From Thermoplasmata archaeon (GTDB lineage: Archaea > Thermoplasmatota > E2 > DHVEG-1), in the NCBI GenBank assembly GCA_014894395.1, contig JADBLO010000003.1:1-64000 (forward strand): a DNA stretch of 64,000 bases. The letters are read 5' to 3'. The notes below the pieces were generated by a model. That model ran no database searches. It saw only the letters and a list, made by a program, of their open reading frames with translations, and was not told where the DNA came from. Below are positions 56,213 through 64,000 of the stretch, piece after piece; position 1 is the first letter of the stretch; the number at the start of each line of letters is the position of its first letter. A program made the position numbers and the translations under genes.

Positions 56213-57355
56213 ATGAAAAAGAAGCTATTGTTATTGACTGATACTATCGATCCAATGGTTGATGGTGCATCCATTTTTTTACGAAATATTATTCCCTTTT
56301 TAAGTGAAAAATTTGATGTAACAATTATTGCTCCTAATCTTGGCGAAGTCGCGTATGATGGTGTTAGATTGATTCAATTTCCGACTATCAAATTTAAGCC
56401 TTCTAATTTTTCTAACTATGGGATTCCAAAGATTAATCCAAGAGTAATTGCACGTGAAGTAAAACGATGTGATTTTGTACTAAATCAAGAGTCATTACAA
56501 CCAATTACCTCATCCTTTTTCGCGATAAGATATGCACGCAAGTATAACAAACCCTTTTTTACTTATACACATGCAATTGACTGGGAATCTATGCCTGAGT
56601 ATGTGATCCCTGAGTACTGGGGGATATCCTGGATTATCAGAAAAATAAGTCGTCTCATTTTGAGAGTTTATGGACGTCAATTTTTGAAAAAAAGTAATGT
56701 TGTGATTATCCCTTTTTTTTCGGTTGGAACCATTCTTCAGAAAAATAGGGTTCAGGCACATTTTGAGGTGGCTCCAGTTGGTACCTCTGACGATTTTCAC
56801 CATGGAAAAAGCAGATATGAGATTCCAGAAAAAATTGTGATTGGTTACGTTGGAAGAATCAGCAGAGAGAAAGGATTGAATGTATTACTGAGTGCGTTTC
56901 AAAAATTAGATGCACAATATCCTAATAAATTGAGGCTTCTAATCGTGGGGGATGGTCCATTGCGATCAATTTTTAATGATGCGAAAAATGTAACTGTCAC
57001 CGGTTTTGTTAGCCACAAAGAAGTCGCTGAATATCTTAGAGCGATGCACATCTTTGTTTTGCCAAGTATATCAGAAACCAGCTCTATAGCAACCTTGGAA
57101 GCAATGCGTTCTGGACTTGCATGTGTAACTAGAGATGTTGGATGTATACGGGACTATCTAGATAATGGTAAAAATGGCTTTTTCTTCACTGATGAAAATA
57201 GCCTCTATGATATTTTAGAGCGATTATCAACTGATGAGACTTTTCGAAAAAAGATTTGTAACGCAGCTCTGGAAAGCACGAGCAAATACTCGTGGAAAAA
57301 TACAGTCGACTGTCTCGAAGATATATTTAATAGATATAACGCCAATTCTAACTAA
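56213..57355 (+). CDS. Glycosyltransferase, GT4 family
   Basis: 380 residues. KKLLLLTDTIDPMVDGASIF is the N-terminal GT-B strand with the donor-side glycine loop; GYVGRISREKGLNVLLSAFQ and the acceptor-side VTGFVSHKEVAEYLRAMHIF, PSISETSSIATLEAMRSGLA form the C-terminal nucleotide-sugar domain. The SETSS/E7E motif (E, six residues, E) is that of retaining GT4 enzymes. Such enzymes build surface polysaccharides or glycolipids. It starts the AT-rich 56-61 kb module with a sulfotransferase, an ATP-grasp enzyme and a B12-radical SAM protein. Confidence 0.88.
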   Translation: MKKKLLLLTDTIDPMVDGASIFLRNIIPFLSEKFDVTIIAPNLGEVAYDGVRLIQFPTIKFKPSNFSNYGIPKINPRVIAREVKRCDFVLNQESLQPITSSFFAIRYARKYNKPFFTYTHAIDWESMPEYVIPEYWGISWIIRKISRLILRVYGRQFLKKSNVVIIPFFSVGTILQKNRVQAHFEVAPVGTSDDFHHGKSRYEIPEKIVIGYVGRISREKGLNVLLSAFQKLDAQYPNKLRLLIVGDGPLRSIFNDAKNVTVTGFVSHKEVAEYLRAMHIFVLPSISETSSIATLEAMRSGLACVTRDVGCIRDYLDNGKNGFFFTDENSLYDILERLSTDETFRKKICNAALESTSKYSWKNTVDCLEDIFNRYNANSN

Positions 57356-57382
57356 ATTTCTTTATAATGCACATATCATTTT

Positions 57383-58225
57383 TCAGTGTTTGACTAGCAG
57401 TTTTGCCCAGTCGCACTGTGTATATGGTGGATCGCGAAAGATATTGAGATATTTATTAGGAACACGGGTTATTAGATCGTATAATTGATAGTATTCTTCA
57501 TCGGTAACTAGAGTAGGGCTTTTTGCGGTATTCCTATCAACATTCATAAAAATATCATTCTTATTGAGAGTTAAATTGAAGGAAGATAACATATCTCGTA
57601 TCTTTTTTTCGTCGTTGAAATCTCGTGGCATTACTAACGTATAACAATCTCGATATTTATTGTACTTCTGTAGTAAGTTCATTGATCTGTTTTCTAGTTC
57701 AATCCATTGTAGTAACAATTTTTGATAACGATTTAATGGCCCCTCGGTCTCTTGAAAAATCTGCTCTTTTCCTGTAAGCGTCCATTTTAAATACATTTTT
57801 TTATCATTCCCGCGGTATGTAAAAATTGGATTACGATATGATTGTTGCTCTGGTTCACCAACCCAAACTGGTCGGTTAAACTGACTTTTCGCGTTTTCCA
57901 AGGGATTACGTAGAACATGGATAAGTTTCATATCTGGATAAAACTCCATTGCTACGTCAGCGAATGATTTAAGAAATGCATGGCTCGTCTCGACATAGAC
58001 ATCTGCTCGGTAACTGTCGATGATCAGCTTTTTCAATTTGAACCGTCGTCGTATTTTTTCAACTTCATTCTGCTGATACCAATATATTGGTTTTCCAAAC
58101 ATGTCGAAGAGAAATGGTTCATGTTTACTAACGCAATTTTTAATGTTGTATTTAAACAATTCAGCAAGATATTTGGTGCCAGAACGTTCGCTAGCCATGG
58201 CAAAGATAGTAATCATATTTATCAT
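57383..58225 (-). CDS. Sulfotransferase-family protein
   Basis: About 281 residues from ATG 58225 (MINMITIFAMASERSGTKYL); ATGs at 58231 and 58216 are also possible. ASERSGTKYLAELF is the 5'-phosphosulfate loop of PAPS-dependent sulfotransferases; LIHVLRNPLENAKSQFNRPV is the 3'-phosphate binding strand (RNP). These enzymes sulfate sugars, proteins or small molecules. It is convergent with the glycosyltransferase gene 27 nt away, so the product probably modifies the same glycan. Identification is by these two motifs; the C-terminal K-rich end is short. Confidence 0.78.
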   Translation of the reverse strand: MINMITIFAMASERSGTKYLAELFKYNIKNCVSKHEPFLFDMFGKPIYWYQQNEVEKIRRRFKLKKLIIDSYRADVYVETSHAFLKSFADVAMEFYPDMKLIHVLRNPLENAKSQFNRPVWVGEPEQQSYRNPIFTYRGNDKKMYLKWTLTGKEQIFQETEGPLNRYQKLLLQWIELENRSMNLLQKYNKYRDCYTLVMPRDFNDEKKIRDMLSSFNLTLNKNDIFMNVDRNTAKSPTLVTDEEYYQLYDLITRVPNKYLNIFRDPPYTQCDWAKLLVKH

Positions 58226-58484
58226 TTTCATCCTATGATTGGATTCCACCCTGGATACCATTTAATTCATATAAATATTTTAGTCCACATCATCTTACTT
58301 GCCTTATCCCAAAATTACTTCCTCCTAGAAAAAAACAAAGATTTGAGATGACGTTATTAAAAAATCAGAAGGAAGTTAATTCGGGGATACTACACATTTT
58401 TTTATGCGCAATATTGTACAAAATACTTAATTTGATAGAATCATATATACAATAAGTTAAAAATCGATTCATCGTAAACAAGAG

Positions 58485-59735
58485 ATGTTTGTAATGAGGT
58501 ATAATAACTACAACAAAATTCTCAAAAATATAGATGAACCAATAGCGTTTGTTCTTGGTTCCTATCCAACAACTGGCCTAGGTGTTATACGATGTCTTGG
58601 AAGACAAGGTGTTCCAGTTGTTTGGTTTAGTTCAAATCCAAATCAAATAGGATTTCTTTCAAAATATTGCATGGGGGTTGCGTGTCCTCATCCAAAACAT
58701 AGTGAAAAAGATTACATTGATTTTCTTGCAGCAGCAGGAGAGACTTTGTCTTGTAAAGGTGTATTGTTTCCAATCGGGGATATTGAAGTGACAGCTATAT
58801 TGAAACATAGGAAGAAATTGGAACGCTATTTTCATATTCCTATGGCCGACCTTGATGTTGTCGAACTTCTTCTTAACAAGAAGAAATTCTCTCAAACACT
58901 CGAAAAAGAAGAAATTCCCCATCCACTAACCTTTTTACCAAAGGATGATGCCGAACTTAAATCGATAAGTAACAATATTCGATATCCTTGCATCATTAAA
59001 CCTGTACACTCTGAGGAGTTTAGATTTACATTTAAAACCAAATCTTTCAAAGTAAAGTCTAGTCAAGAGCTTTCTCAAAGATACAGTAAAGCTGTTTCGA
59101 AAAATCAAGAAGTCATGATTCAGGAGATTGTACCTGGAGATGCTAGGCATATGCACGGATTCAATGCGTATTACGATAAAACTGGTACGCCAAACGGCAT
59201 TTTTATGTACAGACGAATCCGAGAATGGCCGCACGATTTTGGCAACGGGTGTTTGATAGAAAGCGTTGTAGTTCCTGAGCTTGAGGAAATTATTGATCTT
59301 TTTATCAAAAAAATAGGATACCACGGCATTGTTGATGCTGAATTTAAAAAAGATCCAAGGGATGGCAAGTTTAAATTAATTGAAATTAACGCAAGATGCT
59401 GGATGCAGGTTGGCTTACCTGCAAGATGTGGTGTTAATATTCCTTACATAGCATATATGGACGCAGTCGGGAAAAATGTTGAAAAGGCGACATATAATCA
59501 GAAACACGTGAAATGGTTTTATATGTGCGAGGATATCTTGTCATCATTGAAAAGCATGTTAAAAGATGATTTCTCTTTTCGCGAATGGGTAGATTCCTTT
59601 AGAGGTGAAAAAGAATATGCCATCTTTGCACGGGATGACCCCCTGCCATGCCTTGTTTTCTATACACATAGGCCGATCTTTCTGCTACAACAATTTTTCC
59701 AACAGTATCAAAGAGGGGAGAAAAAGAAACCATGA
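58485..59735 (+). CDS. ATP-grasp ligase
   Basis: 416 residues. FVLGSYPTTGLGVIRCLGRQ begins the pre-ATP-grasp domain; PCIIKPVHSEEFRFTFKTKS supplies the lysine that binds ATP phosphates; MIQEIVPGDARHMHGFNAYY and GIVDAEFKKDPRDGKFKLIE end in ADP/Mg2+ ligands E-x-N (EINAR). The layout is that of carbamoyl-phosphate-synthase-like ATP-grasp ligases that join an acid to an amine, common in capsule and peptide biosynthesis. The last codons overlap the start of the B12-radical SAM gene by 4 nt (ATGA), so the two are tightly coupled. Confidence 0.85.
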   Translation: MFVMRYNNYNKILKNIDEPIAFVLGSYPTTGLGVIRCLGRQGVPVVWFSSNPNQIGFLSKYCMGVACPHPKHSEKDYIDFLAAAGETLSCKGVLFPIGDIEVTAILKHRKKLERYFHIPMADLDVVELLLNKKKFSQTLEKEEIPHPLTFLPKDDAELKSISNNIRYPCIIKPVHSEEFRFTFKTKSFKVKSSQELSQRYSKAVSKNQEVMIQEIVPGDARHMHGFNAYYDKTGTPNGIFMYRRIREWPHDFGNGCLIESVVVPELEEIIDLFIKKIGYHGIVDAEFKKDPRDGKFKLIEINARCWMQVGLPARCGVNIPYIAYMDAVGKNVEKATYNQKHVKWFYMCEDILSSLKSMLKDDFSFREWVDSFRGEKEYAIFARDDPLPCLVFYTHRPIFLLQQFFQQYQRGEKKKP

Positions 59736-61162
59736 AAATTCTTCTGATAGTTCCAAATATAAAATCCTATGATACTATGCCATCTCTTTCGGTTGCTACA
59801 TTAAAAGGGTTCATCAATGAAAAGACAGAGCACGAAGCAAAAATTATAGATTTGGTCTTTCATAAAAATCATTGGAAAACTTATTTGGGAGAAAAAATTC
59901 GAAAAGAAAAACCCGACATCATTGGCATCTCTGTTTTGAGTTTTAATTATCCTGAGGCTTTACAAATTACGCGATTTATAAAAGAGAACTTTGACTTGAA
60001 AATAATATTGGGGGGAGTTCACATTATTTTATCTCCTCAGGAAGTTATTGAGAATGACGATGTCGATATGATTTGTAATGGTGAAGGCGAAAACATTCTG
60101 AAAGAACTTTTAGACAACTCATTGAATTGTACAGGAATAGAGGGCATTTGGTATAAACATAAAGGAAAAATAATTAAAAACAAACCTCGAAAACTTATGG
60201 AAGATTTAGATAGCCTTCCGTTTCCCGATTTTGAAGATTTTGATTTAGAACATTACTTTGTGATTAATCACCACCATATGCCTGTTATGGGATCGAGAGG
60301 ATGCCCATATTCATGTACCTACTGTGGCAATCATGCACTAAGAAAAAAACTAGAAGGTAAATATGTCAGATTGCGAAGCGTTGATAACATTCTTGAAGAA
60401 ATTCAATTGAGAATCGAACAGTATTCGGACAGAGGATTTCGATATCTCTACTTCTTCGATGATACCTTTATTCTTGATAAACAGTTTGTTAACGAACTAT
60501 GCCAGAAATATAAGAAGAATGGATTTGACAAACAGATCAAATGGACTGCCAATGTCCGGGCAAACCTTGTGACCGATGAACTGATGAAAATGATGAAAGA
60601 TGCAGGATGTTACGAGGTGAGAATGGGGGTAGAATCGGGAAACGATTACATTCTAAATACTGTTTATAAGCGCAATATGACCAAAGATCAGCTCGTTGAA
60701 GCGTTCAAGATAATTACGAATAATGGTTTACGGCTCAGATTGGATTTCATTCTCGGTGCTCCGGACGAAACGCTGGAAATGATGGAAGAAAGTTTTGACT
60801 TGGCGAAGAATTCAGGTGGGGACCAAGTGTTTTTTTCACGTTTGTATCTATTTCCCGGTACTGAAATCAAAGAAATTTGTGAAAAAGAAAAGATCGTAGA
60901 AAGCGATTTTGATGTCAGAACTAAAGGATTTCATGCAGTGCAGCGAACAAAGTTTGTTTCGAATGGGGGCCTTAAGAATATTGGTCGAAAAATCTCATGG
61001 TGGCAAATGCAACGATATATCGATGAAGGTTTTCGTCTGAAAGGTATATCTTTTCCTAAGGACGTACTCACGTTTTTATTGTACTACAAATGGAAATATG
61101 ACCTAGAATTCAATCAAATTTACAGATGGAATATCCAACGATACAAACTTCATATCGCATAA
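59732..61162 (+). CDS. Cobalamin-binding radical SAM enzyme
   Basis: 476 residues. The N-terminal part (residues 1-130) is a B12-binding Rossmann domain: KPDIIGISVLSFNYPEALQI and IILGGVHIILSPQEVIEN. CPYSCTYCGN near residue 191 is the radical SAM cluster motif, and FFDDTF, GVESGNDYIL and LGAPDETLEMMEESFD follow. Such class B enzymes methylate unactivated carbons or rearrange carbon skeletons, often in polyketide, lipid or sugar modification. Its 4-nt overlap with the ATP-grasp gene implies a joint pathway. The substrate is unknown. Confidence 0.88.
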   Translation: MKILLIVPNIKSYDTMPSLSVATLKGFINEKTEHEAKIIDLVFHKNHWKTYLGEKIRKEKPDIIGISVLSFNYPEALQITRFIKENFDLKIILGGVHIILSPQEVIENDDVDMICNGEGENILKELLDNSLNCTGIEGIWYKHKGKIIKNKPRKLMEDLDSLPFPDFEDFDLEHYFVINHHHMPVMGSRGCPYSCTYCGNHALRKKLEGKYVRLRSVDNILEEIQLRIEQYSDRGFRYLYFFDDTFILDKQFVNELCQKYKKNGFDKQIKWTANVRANLVTDELMKMMKDAGCYEVRMGVESGNDYILNTVYKRNMTKDQLVEAFKIITNNGLRLRLDFILGAPDETLEMMEESFDLAKNSGGDQVFFSRLYLFPGTEIKEICEKEKIVESDFDVRTKGFHAVQRTKFVSNGGLKNIGRKISWWQMQRYIDEGFRLKGISFPKDVLTFLLYYKWKYDLEFNQIYRWNIQRYKLHIA

Positions 61163-61588
61163 ATCAAAACTTACCTCAATTTTTTTGAAAATTCATTCAT
61201 TTACATTACCTCTAAAAAAGACGGAAAAATGTCAATTTTAACCCAAAAACCCTCAATAGAATTTGATCCAAATTTAAATTCGCAACTATAAAAAACACCA
61301 TAATTTATTATCCGCCCTGTTAACCAAAAAAATATTCAAACATGCTAAAAAATTCCTATCTCTGATAGGAATTGCAATATTCGTATATTTAATATATAGA
61401 TTGGGATTGAAGGCATAATAGATGCAATTCTATCAATTCCCCCGGTCTACATAATTCTGTCCGTGTCGCTTACGATTCCATTAATGATAATCAGAAACTA
61501 TACATGGCAAATTATACAAAGAGAACAAAAAATAAAAGTTGGTGTTCTGCAATCTCTTAAAATACTTTTCGTAGCTATTCTCAGGTTT
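61163..61588. other. 426-base gap, no gene seen
   Basis: AT-rich, with many stops in all frames. A short run of TATA-like elements (near 61385..61400) and a hydrophobic reading near 61440..61500 (IDAILSIPPVYIILSVSLTI) that lacks a start and is out of frame with anything downstream. It may be a decayed membrane-protein fragment. The minus-strand KptA gene ends at 61589. Confidence 0.35.
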
Positions 61589-62383
61589 TTATTCTTTTTC
61601 AGGCTTTTTTGCCTTTTTTGTACCCTTTGGCTTCGACTTCGATTTCGGTTTTTTTTCCGGTTCTTCGACCATTGCGGGCTCATTTGATGGTTCTTCAGGC
61701 GGAGATTCTTCGGTTTTTGTTGGTTCCATTGATGATTTTTCAGTCGTGGCTACTTCAGCTTTTGAGATATATTTTGCGTCAATCCGATCTGTTACGTACA
61801 CATCTTTTCCAGCTCGGTAGATCTGTACTCCATCTTCTTTTGCTTTCTTTCCATCAATCCGTAAAAGAAGCGGCTCTTCAGTTCTGACTTTCCCTGCCTC
61901 AATTGCTTTCTCAATGCTGCCGCTGAGATGCACATTCTTCCGATCAATCGGATTCAACCCACCCTCAAGGATGATGTCGATTTCTTCCTCTGTCACAGGG
62001 TAATAAAACTCGTCGATCTCCGCAGGTGGTAGATCATCAAGCCGGATGTCAATAGTATGACCGTAGGTCGCTCGGATCATGCCACCGTCAATCTGATATC
62101 GACCCTTAGGGTCTGTAAGCGCAATCGCTTCAACATGGTGCTCTCGTAGCCATTGGAACCCTGACCTGCTGACGCCTACTGCGTCCACAAACTCGGAGAT
62201 ATCGACCCAGCCATGACCATCCACCATGACACCAAGTTTCTCCGGGAAATGCCGAAGCACTCCAGCCATGATCCGGCCAAGGGAATCAAGCTCACGATCA
62301 CTCATCAGGAATTTTCCTTTTGTATTGCATACCGGGCAGGTTTCCCCGCGGTAATACCCGTGTTCGTCACATTTTCCTAGCAT
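61589..62383 (-). CDS. kptA: RNA 2'-phosphotransferase (KptA/Tpt1)
   Basis: 264 residues. An N-terminal zinc ribbon (CDEHGYYRGETCPVC) is typical of archaeal members. The body has LGRIMAGVLRHFPEKLGVMV, then DPKGRYQIDGGMIRATYGHT with the R-x-x-H (NAD-binding) residues, VTEEEIDIILEGGLNPIDRK and VHLSGSIEKAIEAG. It removes the splice-junction 2'-phosphate from tRNA using NAD+, or acts on other RNA 2'-phosphates or ADP-ribosylates ends. The last 60 residues are a low-complexity E/P/K tail (KPKSKSKPKGTKKAKKPEKE) not needed for the fold. ATG lies behind GGAAATAT. Confidence 0.9.
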   Translation of the reverse strand: MLGKCDEHGYYRGETCPVCNTKGKFLMSDRELDSLGRIMAGVLRHFPEKLGVMVDGHGWVDISEFVDAVGVSRSGFQWLREHHVEAIALTDPKGRYQIDGGMIRATYGHTIDIRLDDLPPAEIDEFYYPVTEEEIDIILEGGLNPIDRKNVHLSGSIEKAIEAGKVRTEEPLLLRIDGKKAKEDGVQIYRAGKDVYVTDRIDAKYISKAEVATTEKSSMEPTKTEESPPEEPSNEPAMVEEPEKKPKSKSKPKGTKKAKKPEKE

Positions 62384-62457
62384 ATTTCCAAGTTCCGTAA
62401 TAGCATAAGATGTATAAGTTTTTGTATTCGTTGTTCCATTACCCTGTCGGTGGACCA

Positions 62458-63150
62458 GTGGAACAAGAAGAGATGAAAAAACAAGCTGCGGAAAAAGCGG
62501 TTCAGTATATTGAAGACGGGATGGTCATCGGGCTGGGAACAGGGTCAACTGTCGAGTTCGCGGTAAAAAAAATCGGAGAGATGGTAAAAGGCGGTCTGAA
62601 AATCGATGGGATTCCTACGTCACTGAAGACCAAGAGGTTAGCCGCTGAACTAAAAATCCCATTACTAGAGCTTGATGATCGCATCGAAATTGATATCACC
62701 ATTGACGGCGCTGACGAGGTAGATTCAAATCTGAATTTGATTAAAGGCGGCGGCGGTTCCCTAACAAGGGAAAAGATTATTGCGTACCATTCAAAAAAAG
62801 TCATTATCATTGTGGATGAGACAAAGATCGTGAAAGGCCTGGGATGTGACTCGTTTTTACCTGTTGAGGTCATAAAGTTTGGGTGGCTAGCAACCAAGAA
62901 AGTGCTTGAGGGCCTTGGGTGTACCGGGGAGCTACGCAAGATCATGGATGAGGCGTTTATCACAGATAATCAGAATTACATTATTGATTGTGATTTTGGC
63001 AAGATTGCTGACCCTGAGGCATTGGAAAAAGAAATCAACAATATCCCAGGTGTCTTAGACAATGGGTTGTTCATCGGCCTAGCTGACGAGGTTATTGTGG
63101 GGAGTAAACAAGGAATGATGACGTTGGAACGACAAGATATCGTGCAATAA
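62458..63150 (+). CDS. rpiA: Ribose-5-phosphate isomerase A
   Basis: About 230 residues from GTG 62458, behind GGTGG; ATG 62473 is nearly as good, and an earlier ATG at 62410 would add a hydrophobic tail unlike the family. VIGLGTGSTVEFAVKKIGEM binds phosphate, IPTSLKTKRLAAELKIPLLE, then DITIDGADEVDSNLNLIKGG carries the catalytic aspartate and GGGSLTREKIIAYHSKK the lysine. It interconverts ribose 5-phosphate and ribulose 5-phosphate for nucleotide synthesis. The gene is divergent from kptA, 26-74 nt apart, so the two share a promoter region. Confidence 0.93.
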   Translation: MEQEEMKKQAAEKAVQYIEDGMVIGLGTGSTVEFAVKKIGEMVKGGLKIDGIPTSLKTKRLAAELKIPLLELDDRIEIDITIDGADEVDSNLNLIKGGGGSLTREKIIAYHSKKVIIIVDETKIVKGLGCDSFLPVEVIKFGWLATKKVLEGLGCTGELRKIMDEAFITDNQNYIIDCDFGKIADPEALEKEINNIPGVLDNGLFIGLADEVIVGSKQGMMTLERQDIVQ

Positions 63151-63182
63151 TCCATGTTTTGTTCTCAGGACGGTTCATACGA

Positions 63183-63896
63183 ATGTTTTTCTCAGAGATG
63201 ACTGCAAGAGATGCGTTCAAGTTAACAAAAAAGAAAATGACGGAGTACCAAACAGAGTTCTTAGAACGGATGAACGTGATCGAGGTTGATGCGCATTGGT
63301 TTCGCCGTGTGTTCCATACGTTTGCAGCTTCGTTTTTATTCTACTATCTCCTACCAGATGAGGAATGGATTAACCTTGGAAAAATAGTATTGCCGGCCAT
63401 CATTGTTTTGTGCATGGTTGTCGTCGAATATCGAAGGATACGAGGAGACCTTGATCACCAACGGTTCTTTGGTCTGCGAAACTATGAGAAGAAACGGCCT
63501 GCAAGTTACCTGTATTTCGGCGTCGGTGTACTGCTTTTATTTCTGTTGTTTCCCCAGCAGATAGCGATTCCTTGCATACTCTGTGCGTCATTTACTGACC
63601 CCATCATTGGTGAATCCCGATATTATCTTGGAAAAAAACGGGCGTACGCCATCGGTTTTCTCATTTCCGCATTTTTCTTCCTGGTGACATGGTATCGAGC
63701 AGACTGGTGGGTACTGATACTTGTTTCATTGCTTGGTGCAACCGGTGCGGTGATGGGTGAAGCAAAGAAACTCAAGCTTGTTGATGATGATTTTATGATT
63801 CAGATGCTCCCGGCTGTTCTTCTGCTGTTCATGTGGCAAGGACTCTTGGCTTTGGGGATTAATATGTTACCCCCGCCATTGCTCTATCCCCTGTAA
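63183..63896 (+). CDS. Dolichol-kinase-like (SEC59/CTP-dependent) membrane protein
   Basis: About 237 residues from ATG 63183, chosen because AGGACGG lies 14-20 nt before it and no earlier start has support. Five or six membrane helices from residue 45 on. HWFRRVFHTFAASFLFYYLL, then CASFTDPIIGESRYYLGKKR with its DP...GE and GKKR motif, resembles the cytidylyltransferase-like/dolichol kinase family that moves phosphate from CTP to polyprenols. Archaea use such enzymes for lipid carriers in N-glycosylation. The assignment to a particular substrate is tentative. It follows rpiA by 32 nt. Confidence 0.75.
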   Translation: MFFSEMTARDAFKLTKKKMTEYQTEFLERMNVIEVDAHWFRRVFHTFAASFLFYYLLPDEEWINLGKIVLPAIIVLCMVVVEYRRIRGDLDHQRFFGLRNYEKKRPASYLYFGVGVLLLFLLFPQQIAIPCILCASFTDPIIGESRYYLGKKRAYAIGFLISAFFFLVTWYRADWWVLILVSLLGATGAVMGEAKKLKLVDDDFMIQMLPAVLLLFMWQGLLALGINMLPPPLLYPL

Positions 63897-63906
63897 TTTG
63901 AGATGA

Positions 63907-64000
63907 ATGCGTATGGAAAAAAAGAATGACACTCGGAAAGAAAACATTCAGAAACTCTTGTTACGGTTAGAGTTGTGGTTTGCTCCGGTGTTGATTATAG
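63907..64000 (+). CDS. Start of an unidentified protein (cut by window edge)
   Basis: The frame MRMEKKNDTRKENIQKLLLR, then LELWFAPVLII, runs off the right end. Charged beginning followed by a hydrophobic segment suggests a membrane protein. It starts 10 nt after the dolichol-kinase-like gene, so it is likely in the same operon. A second ATG at 63913 is equally possible. Nothing more can be said from 31 codons. Confidence 0.45.
   Translation, partial: MRMEKKNDTRKENIQKLLLRLELWFAPVLII

Noticed and set aside
61463-61687. Plus-strand R/F-rich frame near the KptA tail
   Set aside because: Its second half is the antisense of the lysine/proline-rich KptA tail; the R/F repeats are an artefact of that low-complexity sequence.

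Overview
The window is archaeal. The signs are a box C/D-like intron in tRNA-Trp, a 34-residue eL41 gene, TruD, an archaeal 2'-phosphotransferase (KptA), TATA-box promoters, and an AcnX/UbiD-type mevalonate route. Arrays of secreted right-handed beta-helix proteins with the 'NWLYVGGSGPGNY' N-terminus are a style I associate with uncultured Thermoplasmatota and related Euryarchaeota. That placement is inference; no rRNA gene is present.

Positions 1-25.9 kb form an AT-rich accessory region. It opens with small zinc-ribbon genes, one split by an antisense ORF-less group II intron (341..1069), then a single-repeat TBP-like gene and a type III restriction-modification pair (Res 1602..4517, Mod 4522..6435). 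Next comes a run of small membrane, DNA-binding and HNH genes with visible operators (RHH repeats at 7463..7522; GGTTAACC palindromes at 9001 and 9071) and a HerA fragment. From 12.1 to 25.35 kb, nine copies of a tRNA-3'-end-like sequence (anticodon loop to discriminator, then often CACTTTTTT) lie between small blocks of genes. Most of those genes encode secreted or membrane-anchored proteins, and several are paralogous. This looks like a cassette array built by repeated insertion or duplication at tRNA-derived att-like sites.

Positions 26-38 kb look like core genome with visibly higher G+C. A Cas4-like nuclease with inserted membrane segments is broken by a frame change. It is followed by mevalonate kinase, the UbiD-family anhydromevalonate-phosphate decarboxylase, an LpdD-like protein, TruD, and both phosphomevalonate dehydratase (AcnX) subunits. 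An HD hydrolase then precedes a two-subunit ATP-citrate-lyase-like enzyme. Together these would make acetyl-CoA and turn mevalonate toward isopentenyl phosphate.

Positions 38-53.5 kb hold a dense set of enzymes typical of small-molecule or lipid tailoring: two UbiA prenyltransferases, an NAD-dependent epimerase, two adenylate-forming ligases, six class I methyltransferase-fold proteins (three of them paralogues with a GCG-x-x-P motif), an OTC homologue with an altered SMG loop, a methylthiotransferase lacking TRAM, and a CrtC-like protein with a second one nearby. I read this as a candidate undescribed prenylated-metabolite or lipid pathway beside the isoprenoid precursor genes.

Positions 52.5-56 kb carry tRNA-Pro(GGG), tRNA-Trp(CCA) with intron, tRNA-Lys(CTT), eL41 and small genes. 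Positions 56.2-61.2 kb are an AT-rich surface-glycan-like module (glycosyltransferase, sulfotransferase, ATP-grasp, B12/radical SAM). The right end carries KptA, ribose-5-phosphate isomerase, a dolichol-kinase-like membrane protein and the start of one more gene.
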